Below, one piece after another: positions 24,529 to 33,127 of a stretch of 64,000 nt of DNA (positions are counted from its first letter, which is position 1; each line of letters starts with the position of its first letter). A program made the position numbers and the translations under genes. Origin of the DNA: Stomatobaculum longum (GTDB lineage Bacteria; Bacillota; Clostridia; Lachnospirales; Lachnospiraceae); contig JH590862.1 in the NCBI GenBank assembly GCA_000242235.1, positions 124,001 to 188,000 on the forward strand, in the 5' to 3' direction. Under the pieces are notes generated by a model. That model was not told the origin of the DNA and made no database searches. It saw only the letters and a program-made list of their open reading frames with translations.

Positions 24529-25311
24529 ATGACTTTACCTGCGATCCTTCTTGCGCTGCGCCCGCTCCTCGCAGTGCTCGTGGTTCTGTTTTTGATTCCA
24601 TGGATTTTCCGGCGCCCGCTCGGCGAATTTACCGGTTTTCTCCGCGATTTGCGCTCCCTGCTCCGCGCGGCCGAGGAGAGCAAAAAACTGGGTCCCACCG
24701 AGCGCTCGGTGCCGGACATGACCAAGCTTTTTTTGCCGACCATCAACCGCGATTTCCCGGCGTTCAACTGGCCGGAAGAACGGATTGCGATTGAAAAGCG
24801 CCTAGTCTCGGTGCTCGCGGCCAGACAGGCACTCGATTTAAGCAAGCTCGTCTCGCCCTCCGAGAGTCTTCGGGAGCGTGTGCGCCTCGCCATCGAGGAT
24901 GACCGTATGAACGGGCTGACACGCAGCTTTTCCGACATTGTGATTCATAAGACCGCGATTGCGGACTATAAGAATCTGCCGACTCTGACCGAAATCCGCA
25001 TTGTCAGCTCCGTCGGCTTTCTCGCTTCCCTGGCGGGCGAGTCCGTCAAAAAAAGCGAAGGCAAGGCGCGCGCCGCTGCACTCGCTGCCCCGCACCGGGT
25101 GGAGACCAGCGTCACCTCTGTCCTCGTCCACGCCCAGAGCGTCAATGTGAAAAGCGGCTATCAGAAAATTGTCGGCATCTCCTGCCCGCACTGCGGCGCT
25201 CCGCTGCAGCGCGCCGACGCCCGCATCTGCCCCTTCTGTAAGAGCGCTCTCGTGCAGACCGACAGTATGGTCTGGTCGCTCGAGGAAATCGAATTTCAGA
25301 CGCTCATCTGA
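24529..25311 (+). CDS. Membrane-anchored zinc-ribbon protein, possibly Tim44-like
   Basis: A 260-residue protein. Residues 3-25 are a membrane helix (LLALRPLLAVLVVLFLIPWIF). The middle looks like an alpha+beta fold (ERIAIEKRLVSVLAARQALD) and could be Tim44-like, which I cannot prove. A zinc ribbon begins at about residue 219 (CPHCGAPLQ...CPFCKSAL) and a Trp-containing tail follows. The function is unknown. I use the ATG at 24529 with GGGAGG upstream; an in-frame ATG at 24472 would start inside the promoter. It ends 140 bp before a strong terminator. Confidence 0.75.
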   Translation: MTLPAILLALRPLLAVLVVLFLIPWIFRRPLGEFTGFLRDLRSLLRAAEESKKLGPTERSVPDMTKLFLPTINRDFPAFNWPEERIAIEKRLVSVLAARQALDLSKLVSPSESLRERVRLAIEDDRMNGLTRSFSDIVIHKTAIADYKNLPTLTEIRIVSSVGFLASLAGESVKKSEGKARAAALAAPHRVETSVTSVLVHAQSVNVKSGYQKIVGISCPHCGAPLQRADARICPFCKSALVQTDSMVWSLEEIEFQTLI

Positions 25312-25451
25312 GCTTGACACAGCCGGGCCGCACACGCACACCGAAGCATCTCCTGTTTGCAAACTTCCGCGGCATTCGCGCCGATGTCCCAATAGCCAGC
25401 CGGGCTTCATAAGCAAAGGATTCGCAGCGGTTCTGGGTAGCCGGAGATTAA

Positions 25452-25500
25452 AAATCCCCCGCGGTGACCGTTTTCACGGTTACCGCGGGGGCTTTCTTCT
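25452..25500. terminator. Strong bidirectional terminator
   Basis: The 15-bp stem (25456-25470 with 25477-25491, one G-U pair) is flanked by A residues on the left and a T-rich run on the right. It sits between the plus-strand zinc-ribbon gene and the minus-strand gene at 25568. The stretch 25312-25451 holds no gene that I can see. Confidence 0.88.
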
Positions 25501-25567
25501 GTTCTTTTTTGATAGCACAGCGCTTTTCTGTCTGCTTTTCGACGCAAACGCCGCTTCCGCTTCCGGT

Positions 25568-25798
25568 TTACTGTCTCTGAATCATCGCGAGGACTTCCTC
25601 GGCAGTCTTGCCGCTCTCCTCAATGGCCTTCATGATGACCTGCTGTGCTTCGCTCTTCTCTTCCCTCTTCAGCTCCTTAATCTCGGCCTTCTTTGCCTTG
25701 ACTGCCTCCTGAAGCTCCGTGAGTTCCGCATTTGCCTTCTGCAGTCTCTCGGTGACACTGAGTGTCGGCTTGTTCTTTGCGCCCTTTGTGCGTGCCAT
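25568..25798 (-). CDS. Small coiled-coil protein
   Basis: A 76-residue basic-to-acidic protein of unknown function. It starts MARTKGAKNKP, an AT-hook-like basic stretch, then forms a long heptad-type helix (ANAELTELQEAVKAKKAEIK) and a short C-terminal helix (TAEEVLAMIQ). Nucleic-acid binding is possible but not shown. GGAGGAAACAAA precedes the ATG. It follows the thioesterase gene by 28 bp and is probably co-transcribed with it. Confidence 0.75.
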   Translation of the reverse strand: MARTKGAKNKPTLSVTERLQKANAELTELQEAVKAKKAEIKELKREEKSEAQQVIMKAIEESGKTAEEVLAMIQRQ

Positions 25799-25826
25799 TT
25801 TGTTTCCTCCTCTAGACCTTTTTCTC

Positions 25827-26225
25827 TTATTTATTCTCGAGTTTTGCCTGTGTTTTTTCATCAAAACGCACCCGATCCACAACTGCTCTCTGGTGCGTTC
25901 CCTCGCCGATCAGCCCGCACTCATCGTGCGCCTCGACATGGAAGGTGAGAATTTTGCCGTTTGCGCTGATTTCCAAAAGCTCTGCGTCAAAGGTCACCTT
26001 CATGCCCTTCGGCGTCGCAGCGACATGGCTCACGTCCACCTTGACACCGACCGTCGTCTTGCCCTCGCCGAGCAGTTCCTCGACCGAAGCAGCCGACGTG
26101 TATTCCATATTCGCAATCATCATCGGCGTCGCGAGCACATGGACCGTGCCGCTACCGACATGAATGGCAAGATCCTTTTCCTCAACCGTGATTTCCTGAT
26201 GTCCTTTGATTCCCGGGTTCAGCAT
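25827..26225 (-). CDS. Hotdog-fold thioesterase, fluoroacetyl-CoA thioesterase (FlK)-like
   Basis: A 132-residue single hotdog domain. The pattern MIANMEYTSAASVEELL, then VSHVAATPKGMKVTFDAEL and FHVEAHDECGLIGEGTHQR is that of FlK-like acyl-CoA thioesterases. In this wide family most members act on unknown acyl-CoAs rather than fluoroacetyl-CoA, so a housekeeping role is more likely. First gene of a two-gene unit behind the promoter at 26285-26313. Confidence 0.85.
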   Translation of the reverse strand: MLNPGIKGHQEITVEEKDLAIHVGSGTVHVLATPMMIANMEYTSAASVEELLGEGKTTVGVKVDVSHVAATPKGMKVTFDAELLEISANGKILTFHVEAHDECGLIGEGTHQRAVVDRVRFDEKTQAKLENK

Positions 26226-26284
26226 TCTATCTCCTTTTTTCTATTCCAAACGCCCTGTTTTATACAAGCAATTCCTTATAAAGA

Positions 26285-26313
26285 GTTATAGCAAACTCTC
26301 TTTTTCTGTGCAA
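26285..26313 (-). promoter_or_regulatory. Promoter of the thioesterase gene
   Basis: On the minus strand: TTGCAC (26313-26308), 17-bp spacer and extended -10 TGC-TATAAC (-10 at 26290-26285). It overlaps a weak hairpin (about 26279-26302) that may end the LRR operon. Confidence 0.55.
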
Positions 26314-26337
26314 GTATTGTTTTGCAAAAAGTGATAT

Positions 26338-28284
26338 TTATTCGAGCAATAAAATTCCCCTGCCCTGCAAAACAGCGATATTTTGAATGTCATTGTCAGC
26401 GCAGTAAAGCGCGCGAAGCTTTGAGAGCGCCGTGAGCGGGGAAATATCCTCGATGCGGTTTCCGACGATATCCAGCACTTCGACATTCGGAATTGCGTTT
26501 ACAAACGTAAGATCGGTGAGTCCGCAGTGATTCAGGCGGAGTTCACGGAGCGCCGTGCAGTGCGAGAGAACCGAAAGCGCCGCAGAGTCTTTGGTCTCGC
26601 TCCCGTAACCGCCGATTTGGATGCCTCCCTGAAAACCGATGATGCTGAGGCGCGTAAGCGCCGTATTCTCGCCGTCGGGCGCCGGATCAATTCGGAGTGC
26701 GTCTGTGCTCATAGCGCTCACAATATTGTTTCCGATTACCGTGATGTCCGTGACCTGCGGAAACGCCCCCAGCGGCAGCGGTCCGTCTTCGCCAACGACG
26801 GTCAGTTTCCGAAGGGCGGGCAGGGCCGATAGGCTCTCGATATGCACCGGCTTTTCGTCGTCTTTATCGAAATTCAGATACAGCTCTTCCAGCTGATCGA
26901 GGCCTGCGAGCGCCGTAAAATCCGCGCTGTCGCCGAAGCGGTTCATGAAGAGCGTCAGTTTTTTTATGCTCTTGCAGGGCGCAAACTGCGCGAAATCCTC
27001 TTCGCTGGCTTCGAGCTCTTCGAGTGCGGTCAGACCGCTCAGGTCAGGCAGTGTTCCCTTCACCGACCAATCGGCGTTGGCGACGCGGAGTTTTCGAAGT
27101 TTCGTCAAGGCGCTGAGCGCGTTCAAATCCGTGAGTTCCGTGCTATCGCCGATGTCCAGCGAACGGAGACCTGTGAGTGCGCGAAGCGGCTCCAGACTGC
27201 GCAGTTCCCTGCCGTTCGAAATACGGAGTTCTTGCAAATTGCCGAGCGGCTCCAGCACATTGAGACTCTTCATCTCATAGGCATTTTCGAGCGTCAGACT
27301 CTCAAGCTGCGTGAGACTTGAGAGAAACCGGAAATCCTTGATGCCGTCTCCCTGCGCCGAGGCTCCGAGCTCCATTTTCTTCACCCCGCTCAGCTCGAGC
27401 AGGTCTTCGTTTCCGTCGGTGGAGAGCGCTGTTCCGAGCGTTTCAAGCTGTCCGAGCGCCTTTAGCCCCGACAGCGAGATCTTCTCCCCGCGGTAGCCGA
27501 CATACAAGGTCTTCAGCGCGGGAAACTGTCTGACCAGGGTGTCGACATCGTCCGCATCGTAGAGCATGACGCCGCCGAGTTCCTCAATGGCCGCGGGATC
27601 TGCGACCAATTTTGCGAGCCCCGCGGGACCGGTGGAAAAATTACTGTTATTCTGCAGGTAGAGTACCTTCAGCTTTTTTAAATTGCCGAGCGTATTGGCG
27701 TACTGCTCCGATGAAAACGAAAGGGTGATATCGTCCGTCAACACCCGGAGTTCCTCGAGGTTTGAAAAAACCTGCAGTGCGGTTCCGTCGATTTCAATAT
27801 TATCGTCGTGCACCAGCGGGACCCTTGTTTCGCTCGCATCGTCGAGCGTCACCTTCGCCCACAGGATGTCACTGTTCGATCTGTTAAACGCAAGCGCCCG
27901 GACGCGCTGATAGTCCTCCTCGGTAAGCGCGGCGGCGTCCTTCCCAAATACCTCCGACAGCACTGTGCCGAGCACCGGATCAGTCAAAGTTGTCGCATAC
28001 TTTGCCGCTGCCTTGGTCTCTTTCTTTCGGAACAGTCGGTCGAGAAGCGGCAGAAAAATCATGAATACACAGAGGAGCACCGTGAGCGCTGCGCAGAAGA
28101 ACAGCAGCGCGCCCGGCTTTTCCTTCGGTTTCGGCGCTCCCCCGAGATTCACATTGATCTGCACTGCCTTGTCTTTTTCTTCGACATAGAGCGCCGTCCC
28201 GCAAGACGGACAACTGACCTTGCCGCTCTGTTTCACCAGGATGCTGTTCCCGCAGTTCGGGCAGCGAATTTTTGTCGGATTCAT
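26338..28284 (-). CDS. Zinc-ribbon, membrane-anchored LRR protein (array member 4)
   Basis: A 648-residue protein. An N-terminal zinc ribbon (CPNCG...CPSCG, residues 8-29) is followed by a membrane helix at about 59-81. A cap motif comes next (YATTLTDPVL, then ALTEEDYQRVRAL), then many leucine-rich repeats of about 23 residues (LTQLESLTLENAYEMKSL, LTGLRSLDIGDSTELTDL) to the end (NRIEDISPLTALSKLRALY). The ribbon should be cytosolic and the LRRs outside. GGAGAAGAG precedes the ATG at 28284. It has exactly the same length as its neighbour at 28301, and both begin MNPTKIRCP, so they arose by tandem duplication. Function unknown. Confidence 0.88.
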   Translation of the reverse strand: MNPTKIRCPNCGNSILVKQSGKVSCPSCGTALYVEEKDKAVQINVNLGGAPKPKEKPGALLFFCAALTVLLCVFMIFLPLLDRLFRKKETKAAAKYATTLTDPVLGTVLSEVFGKDAAALTEEDYQRVRALAFNRSNSDILWAKVTLDDASETRVPLVHDDNIEIDGTALQVFSNLEELRVLTDDITLSFSSEQYANTLGNLKKLKVLYLQNNSNFSTGPAGLAKLVADPAAIEELGGVMLYDADDVDTLVRQFPALKTLYVGYRGEKISLSGLKALGQLETLGTALSTDGNEDLLELSGVKKMELGASAQGDGIKDFRFLSSLTQLESLTLENAYEMKSLNVLEPLGNLQELRISNGRELRSLEPLRALTGLRSLDIGDSTELTDLNALSALTKLRKLRVANADWSVKGTLPDLSGLTALEELEASEEDFAQFAPCKSIKKLTLFMNRFGDSADFTALAGLDQLEELYLNFDKDDEKPVHIESLSALPALRKLTVVGEDGPLPLGAFPQVTDITVIGNNIVSAMSTDALRIDPAPDGENTALTRLSIIGFQGGIQIGGYGSETKDSAALSVLSHCTALRELRLNHCGLTDLTFVNAIPNVEVLDIVGNRIEDISPLTALSKLRALYCADNDIQNIAVLQGRGILLLE

Positions 28285-28300
28285 TCTCTTCTCCTTGTAA

Positions 28301-30247
28301 TCATTCCGATACCACCAGATCCCTGCCGCGCAGAACCGCGATGTTTTGAATCGCATTGTCCGCAGAGAGAAACAGGCGAAGCTTCGGAAGGTCGGTGAGC
28401 GGCGAGACATCTTCGATCCGGTTGCCGCTCATATCCAGAATCTCCAAATTCGAAAGACCGCTCGTAAACGCGAGATCCGTGAGCCCGCAGTGGTTCAGCC
28501 GGAGTTCCCGGAGAGCCTTGCAGTGCGAGAGCTGCATAAGCGCCGCCGTGTCCCGTACCGTACTGTTATAGCCGCCGATCTGTACCCCGCCCTCATATCC
28601 GAAAATCCGTAGGCTCTCAAGCGCGGTATTGTCGCTGTCAAGTTCCGAGGTAAGCCGGAGCGCCGCAGTCCCAGTACTGTTCATGATGACCGTGATAGCG
28701 GTCGCATGCGGAAACGCCCGGAGAGACAGCGGCCCCGTTCTGCCGGTGACGGTCACGGTTTTTAGATTCGGCAGGACAGCGAGACTGTCGATATTCGTAA
28801 GCTCACTCGTCACGATGCCGCAATCAATCCGGAGTTCTTCCAGATTGCTAAGCCCCGCGAGCAGCGAAAAGTCATTGCTGTCATCCGCCCCCTCGGCTTC
28901 GATCGTGAGCTTCTTAAGACCGGTACAGCCGGCAAACTGCGGTATCATATCGGCATCGGCCGTGAGTTCTTCGAGTGCGGGGAGCGCGCTTAAATCCGGC
29001 AACGCCGCGGCGAAGTGTCCGACCGAATCGGCGACATGAAGACTTTGCAACTTGGTGAGCGAGGACAGGACGCTCAGGTCTTCGATGCCGTAACAGTTTT
29101 CGAACTCCAGGGTACGGAGCTCCGTGAGAGAGGCAAGCGGCGCAATGCTGCGAAGCTCTCTGCCGCCGTAGATCCTTAACTCTTTCAGGTTCGTGAGCGG
29201 CGCTATCATATTGAGATTCTTCATTTCATCGGCACCGACCAAGCTCAGGCTGTCAAGCTGCGTGAGACTAGACAGAAACTGCAGGTCCTTGACATAGCCT
29301 TCGGAGGTTTGCACTCTGAGCTGCATTCTTTTGATCTGACTGAGTTCCGGCAGATCTTCGTTGCTCTTGGTATCCAGGTCGGTGCCGAGTTCTTCGAGCT
29401 TCGAGAGGGTACGCAGGCCGGACAGCGGAATCTCCGCCTCGCGCCGGTCAATGAACAGCGTCTTCAAATTGGGGAAGCGCTTTGCCAGTTCGTCGACATC
29501 CGCCGCTTCGGTGAGCGCAACGCCACCGAGTTCCTCGATCGCCCCGGGGTCTGCAACCAGCTCCGCAAGTCTGTCCGGCTTCTTTTGATAACCGCCGTTG
29601 TTCGGGAGATACAGAATCTTTAATTTCTTCAAGTTGCCGAGATTCGGGGTGTATTCCGTTGAATCAAAGGAGATGCGGACATCGTCTCCCGTATTTCCGC
29701 TCGCGGCGCGGAGCGCTTCGAGGTTCGGGAAGGCCTGAAAAGCCGTGCCGTCGAGTTCTACGGTGTCCGTATCATGATAAATCGGGATGCGCTTTTTGCT
29801 GTCATCCGCGAAGCTCACATCCAGGTAGAGCAGCGTCCAGCTTTTCATCTGAAACGAAATTTCTTTGACGCTTGCATAGTCCTCCGCGGTCCAGGCGGAA
29901 GGTTCCTTTTCAAAGGCATCCGTGAAAACCCTGACCAGAACCGGATCCGTCAGTGTTGTCGCATAGTGCGCCTTCTCTTTGGGCTCTGCCTTCCGGGAGC
30001 TCCGGGTCAGCATCGGCAAAAAAATGAAGAAGATACTCGCAACCGCGCAGAGAACCATCGATATGACAAAGAGTTCCGGTGACATTCGCCTGCCGTAATT
30101 CACCTGACCGTTCACATTGATCTGTACCGACTTCTCCTGTTCTTCGACATAGAGCATCGTTCCGCAGGCACTGCATTTCGTCTTGCCGCTATGCTTCACC
30201 AATATGCTGTTCCCGCAGTGCGGGCAGCGAATTTTTGTCGGATTCAT
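28301..30247 (-). CDS. Zinc-ribbon, membrane-anchored LRR protein (array member 3)
   Basis: A 648-residue paralogue of the protein at 26338. Zinc ribbon CPHCG...CSACG (8-29), one membrane helix at about 60-80 (LFVISMVLCAVASIFFIFLP), cap motif YATTLTDPVL with WTAEDYASVKEI, then LRRs to the end. The last repeats keep the signature NHCGLTDL and GNRIEDVSPLT. Divergence in the middle repeats is high while both ends stay conserved, which suggests selection for different binding faces. GAGGAGAG precedes the ATG; the gap to the next gene is only 16 bp. Confidence 0.88.
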   Translation of the reverse strand: MNPTKIRCPHCGNSILVKHSGKTKCSACGTMLYVEEQEKSVQINVNGQVNYGRRMSPELFVISMVLCAVASIFFIFLPMLTRSSRKAEPKEKAHYATTLTDPVLVRVFTDAFEKEPSAWTAEDYASVKEISFQMKSWTLLYLDVSFADDSKKRIPIYHDTDTVELDGTAFQAFPNLEALRAASGNTGDDVRISFDSTEYTPNLGNLKKLKILYLPNNGGYQKKPDRLAELVADPGAIEELGGVALTEAADVDELAKRFPNLKTLFIDRREAEIPLSGLRTLSKLEELGTDLDTKSNEDLPELSQIKRMQLRVQTSEGYVKDLQFLSSLTQLDSLSLVGADEMKNLNMIAPLTNLKELRIYGGRELRSIAPLASLTELRTLEFENCYGIEDLSVLSSLTKLQSLHVADSVGHFAAALPDLSALPALEELTADADMIPQFAGCTGLKKLTIEAEGADDSNDFSLLAGLSNLEELRIDCGIVTSELTNIDSLAVLPNLKTVTVTGRTGPLSLRAFPHATAITVIMNSTGTAALRLTSELDSDNTALESLRIFGYEGGVQIGGYNSTVRDTAALMQLSHCKALRELRLNHCGLTDLAFTSGLSNLEILDMSGNRIEDVSPLTDLPKLRLFLSADNAIQNIAVLRGRDLVVSE

Positions 30248-30267
30248 TCTTCTCTCCTCATTTCGAT

Positions 30268-32070
30268 TTATTCGACCGGAACAATGCCCCTGTCTTTTAA
30301 GAGCCCGATATTTCGGATTACATTGTCCGTATAGCAGAGATAGCGAAGCTTCGGCAGCGCCGTGAGCGGCGCAATGTCTTCGACCCGATTGTCACTGATA
30401 TTCAGCAGCTCGAGGTTCGGAAACGCCTCCGTAAAGGCGAGCGAATCGATGCCGCAGCTGCCGAGACAGAGCTCCCGGAGTGCCGTACTGCGATAGCCCT
30501 CAAAGCGCACCGCGCCGAAGGCAAAGACAGAGAGCTTCTCGAGAGCGGGAGCATCCTCCCCGGTTGCTGCCAAAATGCGAAGTTCGGAAGAACCGCCGCC
30601 CATTTCCGTGGTTTCACCGAGCACGGTGAGCTCCGTGACCGCCGGAAAGGCATGCAGCGGAAGTGTTCCCTGTCCGCAACTGAATGTGACTTTTCGAAGC
30701 TTCGGCAGCTCCCGGAACGCATCGAGTTTTTCCGTATTCTGCGTAGCGCTCTCGACATTCAGCGCAAGTTCTTCGAGTTCCGAAAGGCGCGAGAGACCCG
30801 AGAAATCCGTTTCGCTCCCGATGTGACCGAGAAAGAGCGTGAGCTTCTTTAATTTCCGGCAACGGGCCAGCTGCGGGAGAGTCTCCGCACCGCACTCCAG
30901 TTCTTCGAGCGCCGGGAGCAGGGTCACATCCGGTATGAAACACCCCGCCTGCCAGCCATCGGAAATCCTGAGCCGTTTGAGCTGCGGAAGTTCATACAGC
31001 GCGGCATAGTCCGAAAGATTGAAACTGTCCCCCAAATCCAGCGTTTCCAGCGCCGTAAGCTCCCGGAGCGGCTCTAGGCTCGTGAGCTGTGTCGCGCCCG
31101 AAAGGCGCAGTTCCCGCAACTTTGTCAGGGGCTTGATATCGTTCAGATTCAGGAGCAAAACGGCGTCGCGAATCGTGAGACTTTCAAGCTCTGTGAGACC
31201 GGACAAGAAACGGAACTCTTTGATATCCTCATTCCCCTCGGAGGCGATGAGTTCCATTTCCCGCACCCCTGTGAGGGAAAGTAAGTCCTCGTTGCCCGCG
31301 CACCGCAGCGGCGTATAGAGCGCTCTGAGCTCCTTTAATCCCTGTAACCCGGACAGCGTAACCCCGGGCTCCCGCTTCACAATTCGCAATCTTTTTAGGT
31401 TCGGGAACTTTTGCACGAGCTTTTCGACATCCGCCGTCGCGTAGAGCGTAACCCCGCCCAGTTCTTCCATTGCACCGGGATTTGCGACCAGATATGCGAG
31501 CCCCGCCGGACTTCCGGGATACTCCCCCCGATCCGGCAAATAAAGACAGCGGAGCTGCTTCAGATTGGCGAGCGTATTCGCGTACTCCTGCGAGGAAAAT
31601 GTGACCTGAAGCAACGAGCGCTGTCCGGACATATCGAGCGCTTCGAGATTCGGGAAAGCCTGAAAGGAGTTCCCGTCGAGGGTAATCCCCTCGCCGCCGC
31701 TGACAATCGAAACCTGCTTCTCACTGCCGTCCCCGAGAGTGACATCCATACGGAGCAGGGAAAAGTCGACGGTCTCAAAGCGGATGCGCCGCACCTTCCG
31801 GTAATCCTCCGCTGTCAGCGCAGCCGGGTCTTTCCGGAATACTTCCGCGAATGCTCGCCGCAAGACCGGATCTGTCACCGTATCGGCATACTTCGGAAGA
31901 TACTTCGATAACGCCGGCAGCGTCACGGTGATTGCGCCTTTTTTCCGGACCGCGGTCGCTTTCTTTGCGGAGACAGATCCGCAACCGCCAAACAAAACGC
32001 CGCTCAAAAGAAGCGGCGTACAGGAAAGAAAAGCTTTTCGAACTCCACGCGTAAGCCCACTCGGATTCAT
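30268..32070 (-). CDS. Lipoprotein-like LRR protein (array member 2)
   Basis: A 600-residue paralogue without the zinc ribbon. It begins with a basic signal sequence and hydrophobic stretch (AFLSCTPLLLSGVLFGGCGS) that may end in a lipobox Cys near residue 30, though the -3 Phe is not ideal. The cap motif (YADTVTDPVLRRAFAEVF, then ALTAEDYRKVRRI) and the LRRs match members 3 and 4, including the final NRVEDIAPLTALPKLR. The array thus has two ways of anchoring the same LRR ectodomain. GGAGAG precedes the ATG, which overlaps the upstream gene by 4 bp. Confidence 0.85.
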   Translation of the reverse strand: MNPSGLTRGVRKAFLSCTPLLLSGVLFGGCGSVSAKKATAVRKKGAITVTLPALSKYLPKYADTVTDPVLRRAFAEVFRKDPAALTAEDYRKVRRIRFETVDFSLLRMDVTLGDGSEKQVSIVSGGEGITLDGNSFQAFPNLEALDMSGQRSLLQVTFSSQEYANTLANLKQLRCLYLPDRGEYPGSPAGLAYLVANPGAMEELGGVTLYATADVEKLVQKFPNLKRLRIVKREPGVTLSGLQGLKELRALYTPLRCAGNEDLLSLTGVREMELIASEGNEDIKEFRFLSGLTELESLTIRDAVLLLNLNDIKPLTKLRELRLSGATQLTSLEPLRELTALETLDLGDSFNLSDYAALYELPQLKRLRISDGWQAGCFIPDVTLLPALEELECGAETLPQLARCRKLKKLTLFLGHIGSETDFSGLSRLSELEELALNVESATQNTEKLDAFRELPKLRKVTFSCGQGTLPLHAFPAVTELTVLGETTEMGGGSSELRILAATGEDAPALEKLSVFAFGAVRFEGYRSTALRELCLGSCGIDSLAFTEAFPNLELLNISDNRVEDIAPLTALPKLRYLCYTDNVIRNIGLLKDRGIVPVE

Positions 32071-32822
32071 TTTTTTTGCTCTCCGTTTACGGTAAAATTC
32101 TCCAGAAATCGCATTCCTGTGAGTTCCGGCAGTCCAGTGACCTCTTCCGCACGAATCTCGGCATTCTTTAAATACGGCACACTTCCGAGCGCCGTGAAAT
32201 CCGTGATTCGATTATTTTCCAGGGTCACTGAGACCAGGGATTTCATGCCGGAGAGCGGCGATATATCCTGCACGCCGGTATTCTTTAGCGAGAGACTCTG
32301 TAAACCCTGCAGACTTTTGACAAAGCCGAGGTCCGTGAGCTGCGGCGCATCCTGAATCGTGATGCTCTCCAGATAGGGGAAGCGGGACAGGCTGCTGAAA
32401 TCGGAAATCATCGCCGCATCTTCGATGGTCAGGTGCTTCAGTCCCGTGATATCACTGAGTTCCGCGAGACTCGACGCGCCGGAGAGCGTATAGTCCTCAA
32501 ATACCCGGCTCGCCGTCGTCTCTGTCTGCGAACTATGTCTGCCCGCCTCATTCGAGGCAGCGGTGTTGATGCCGAGCAGGATGAGGGGTATCAGAACGAT
32601 ACTGGCCGTAGCTACGCCGATGATGATTTTTTGCGACACAGAGAGTTCGACTTCTCTGCTCGAATTGTTCTGCCCTCCGTTGTAAAAGTTGACCGTGACA
32701 TCCGGCCCCGAGAGGTCGATGCGGAGCGCTGTTCCGCAGTAAGGGCACTTTGCCTTGTCTTGTCCCTCCTCCCAGTCCAGCGCTGCGCCGCAGTGGGGAC
32801 AGGTTAAACTTGTGATTTTCAT
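32067..32822 (-). CDS. Zinc-ribbon membrane protein with short LRR domain (array member 1)
   Basis: A 251-residue protein, first gene of the LRR operon. Zinc ribbon CPHCGAALDW...CPYCGTALRI (residues 8-33), a membrane helix at about 68-87 (IIIGVATASIVLIPLILLGI), a Ser/Thr linker, then about six LRRs (LESITIQDAPQLTDLGFVKS and following). It lacks the cap motif of the larger members. The ATG at 32822 is chosen because the zinc-ribbon family starts here; AGGAG lies 13 bp upstream, rather far. An in-frame ATG at 32846 has no ribosome binding site. Its stop overlaps the next start by 4 bp. Confidence 0.83.
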   Translation of the reverse strand: MKITSLTCPHCGAALDWEEGQDKAKCPYCGTALRIDLSGPDVTVNFYNGGQNNSSREVELSVSQKIIIGVATASIVLIPLILLGINTAASNEAGRHSSQTETTASRVFEDYTLSGASSLAELSDITGLKHLTIEDAAMISDFSSLSRFPYLESITIQDAPQLTDLGFVKSLQGLQSLSLKNTGVQDISPLSGMKSLVSVTLENNRITDFTALGSVPYLKNAEIRAEEVTGLPELTGMRFLENFTVNGEQKK

Positions 32823-32881
32823 TCCGAGCCGCACACTCCTATTCATCTGCCTAGTTATTTTTCTTTTTTAGCTCAGATTTT

Positions 32882-32910
32882 ATTATACACTTTCTTTTAT
32901 TGTTTGGAAA
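32882..32910 (-). promoter_or_regulatory. Promoter of the LRR operon
   Basis: On the minus strand: TTTCCA (32910-32905), 17-bp spacer and consensus -10 TATAAT (32887-32882), about 60 bp before array member 1. No terminators are visible inside the operon. Confidence 0.6.
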
Positions 32911-32938
32911 TAGATACAAACGCTTTCGATATTTGCGG

Positions 32939-32967
32939 TTGACTAACCTCTGATTTCGGTGATAAAT
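32939..32967 (+). promoter_or_regulatory. Promoter of the mntP riboswitch transcript
   Basis: TTGACT (32939-32944), 17-bp spacer and ATAAAT (32962-32967); TGA-TAAATT gives an alternative extended -10. Transcription would start near 32974, at the 5' edge of the riboswitch. Confidence 0.6.
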
Positions 32968-32970
32968 TGG

Positions 32971-33094
32971 ACGGGCTTTAACAGGGAGTAGGGAACGCCG
33001 TTAGGCGTTTCAAGTCAACAAAATGGCTTCGGCCTGGCTTGGATTAAATCGCGAGACTGGGAAGCACGCTGGTCGTGCTCCGGTCTCTTTTTTT
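32971..33094 (+). promoter_or_regulatory. yybP-ykoY (Mn2+-sensing) riboswitch with terminator platform
   Basis: The leader of mntP carries yybP-ykoY hallmarks: GGGAGTAGG (about 32984-32992), a hairpin AACGCC/GGCGTT (32994-33009), AGTCAACA (33013-33020) and a GGC-TTCG-GCC hairpin, closed by possible P1 strands CTTTAA and TTAAA. A terminator hairpin with T7 follows (33053-33094). Known yybP-ykoY RNAs bind Mn2+ and raise expression of exporters such as MntP, which fits the gene downstream. Confidence 0.88.
33053..33094 (+). terminator. Riboswitch-controlled terminator
   Basis: GAGAC...GAAGCACG pairs with CGTGCTC...GTCTC and is followed by seven T (33088-33094), 33 bp before the mntP start. This is the expression platform of the riboswitch. 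Confidence 0.8.
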
Positions 33095-33127
33095 GTCCTT
33101 GTTTATCACTGTCATCGGAGGTGCTCT

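Noticed and set aside
26338-30247. The two 648-codon LRR genes as a recent assembly duplication.
   Set aside because: Their proteins differ throughout the middle and in the membrane helix, so this is an old tandem duplication and not an artefact.
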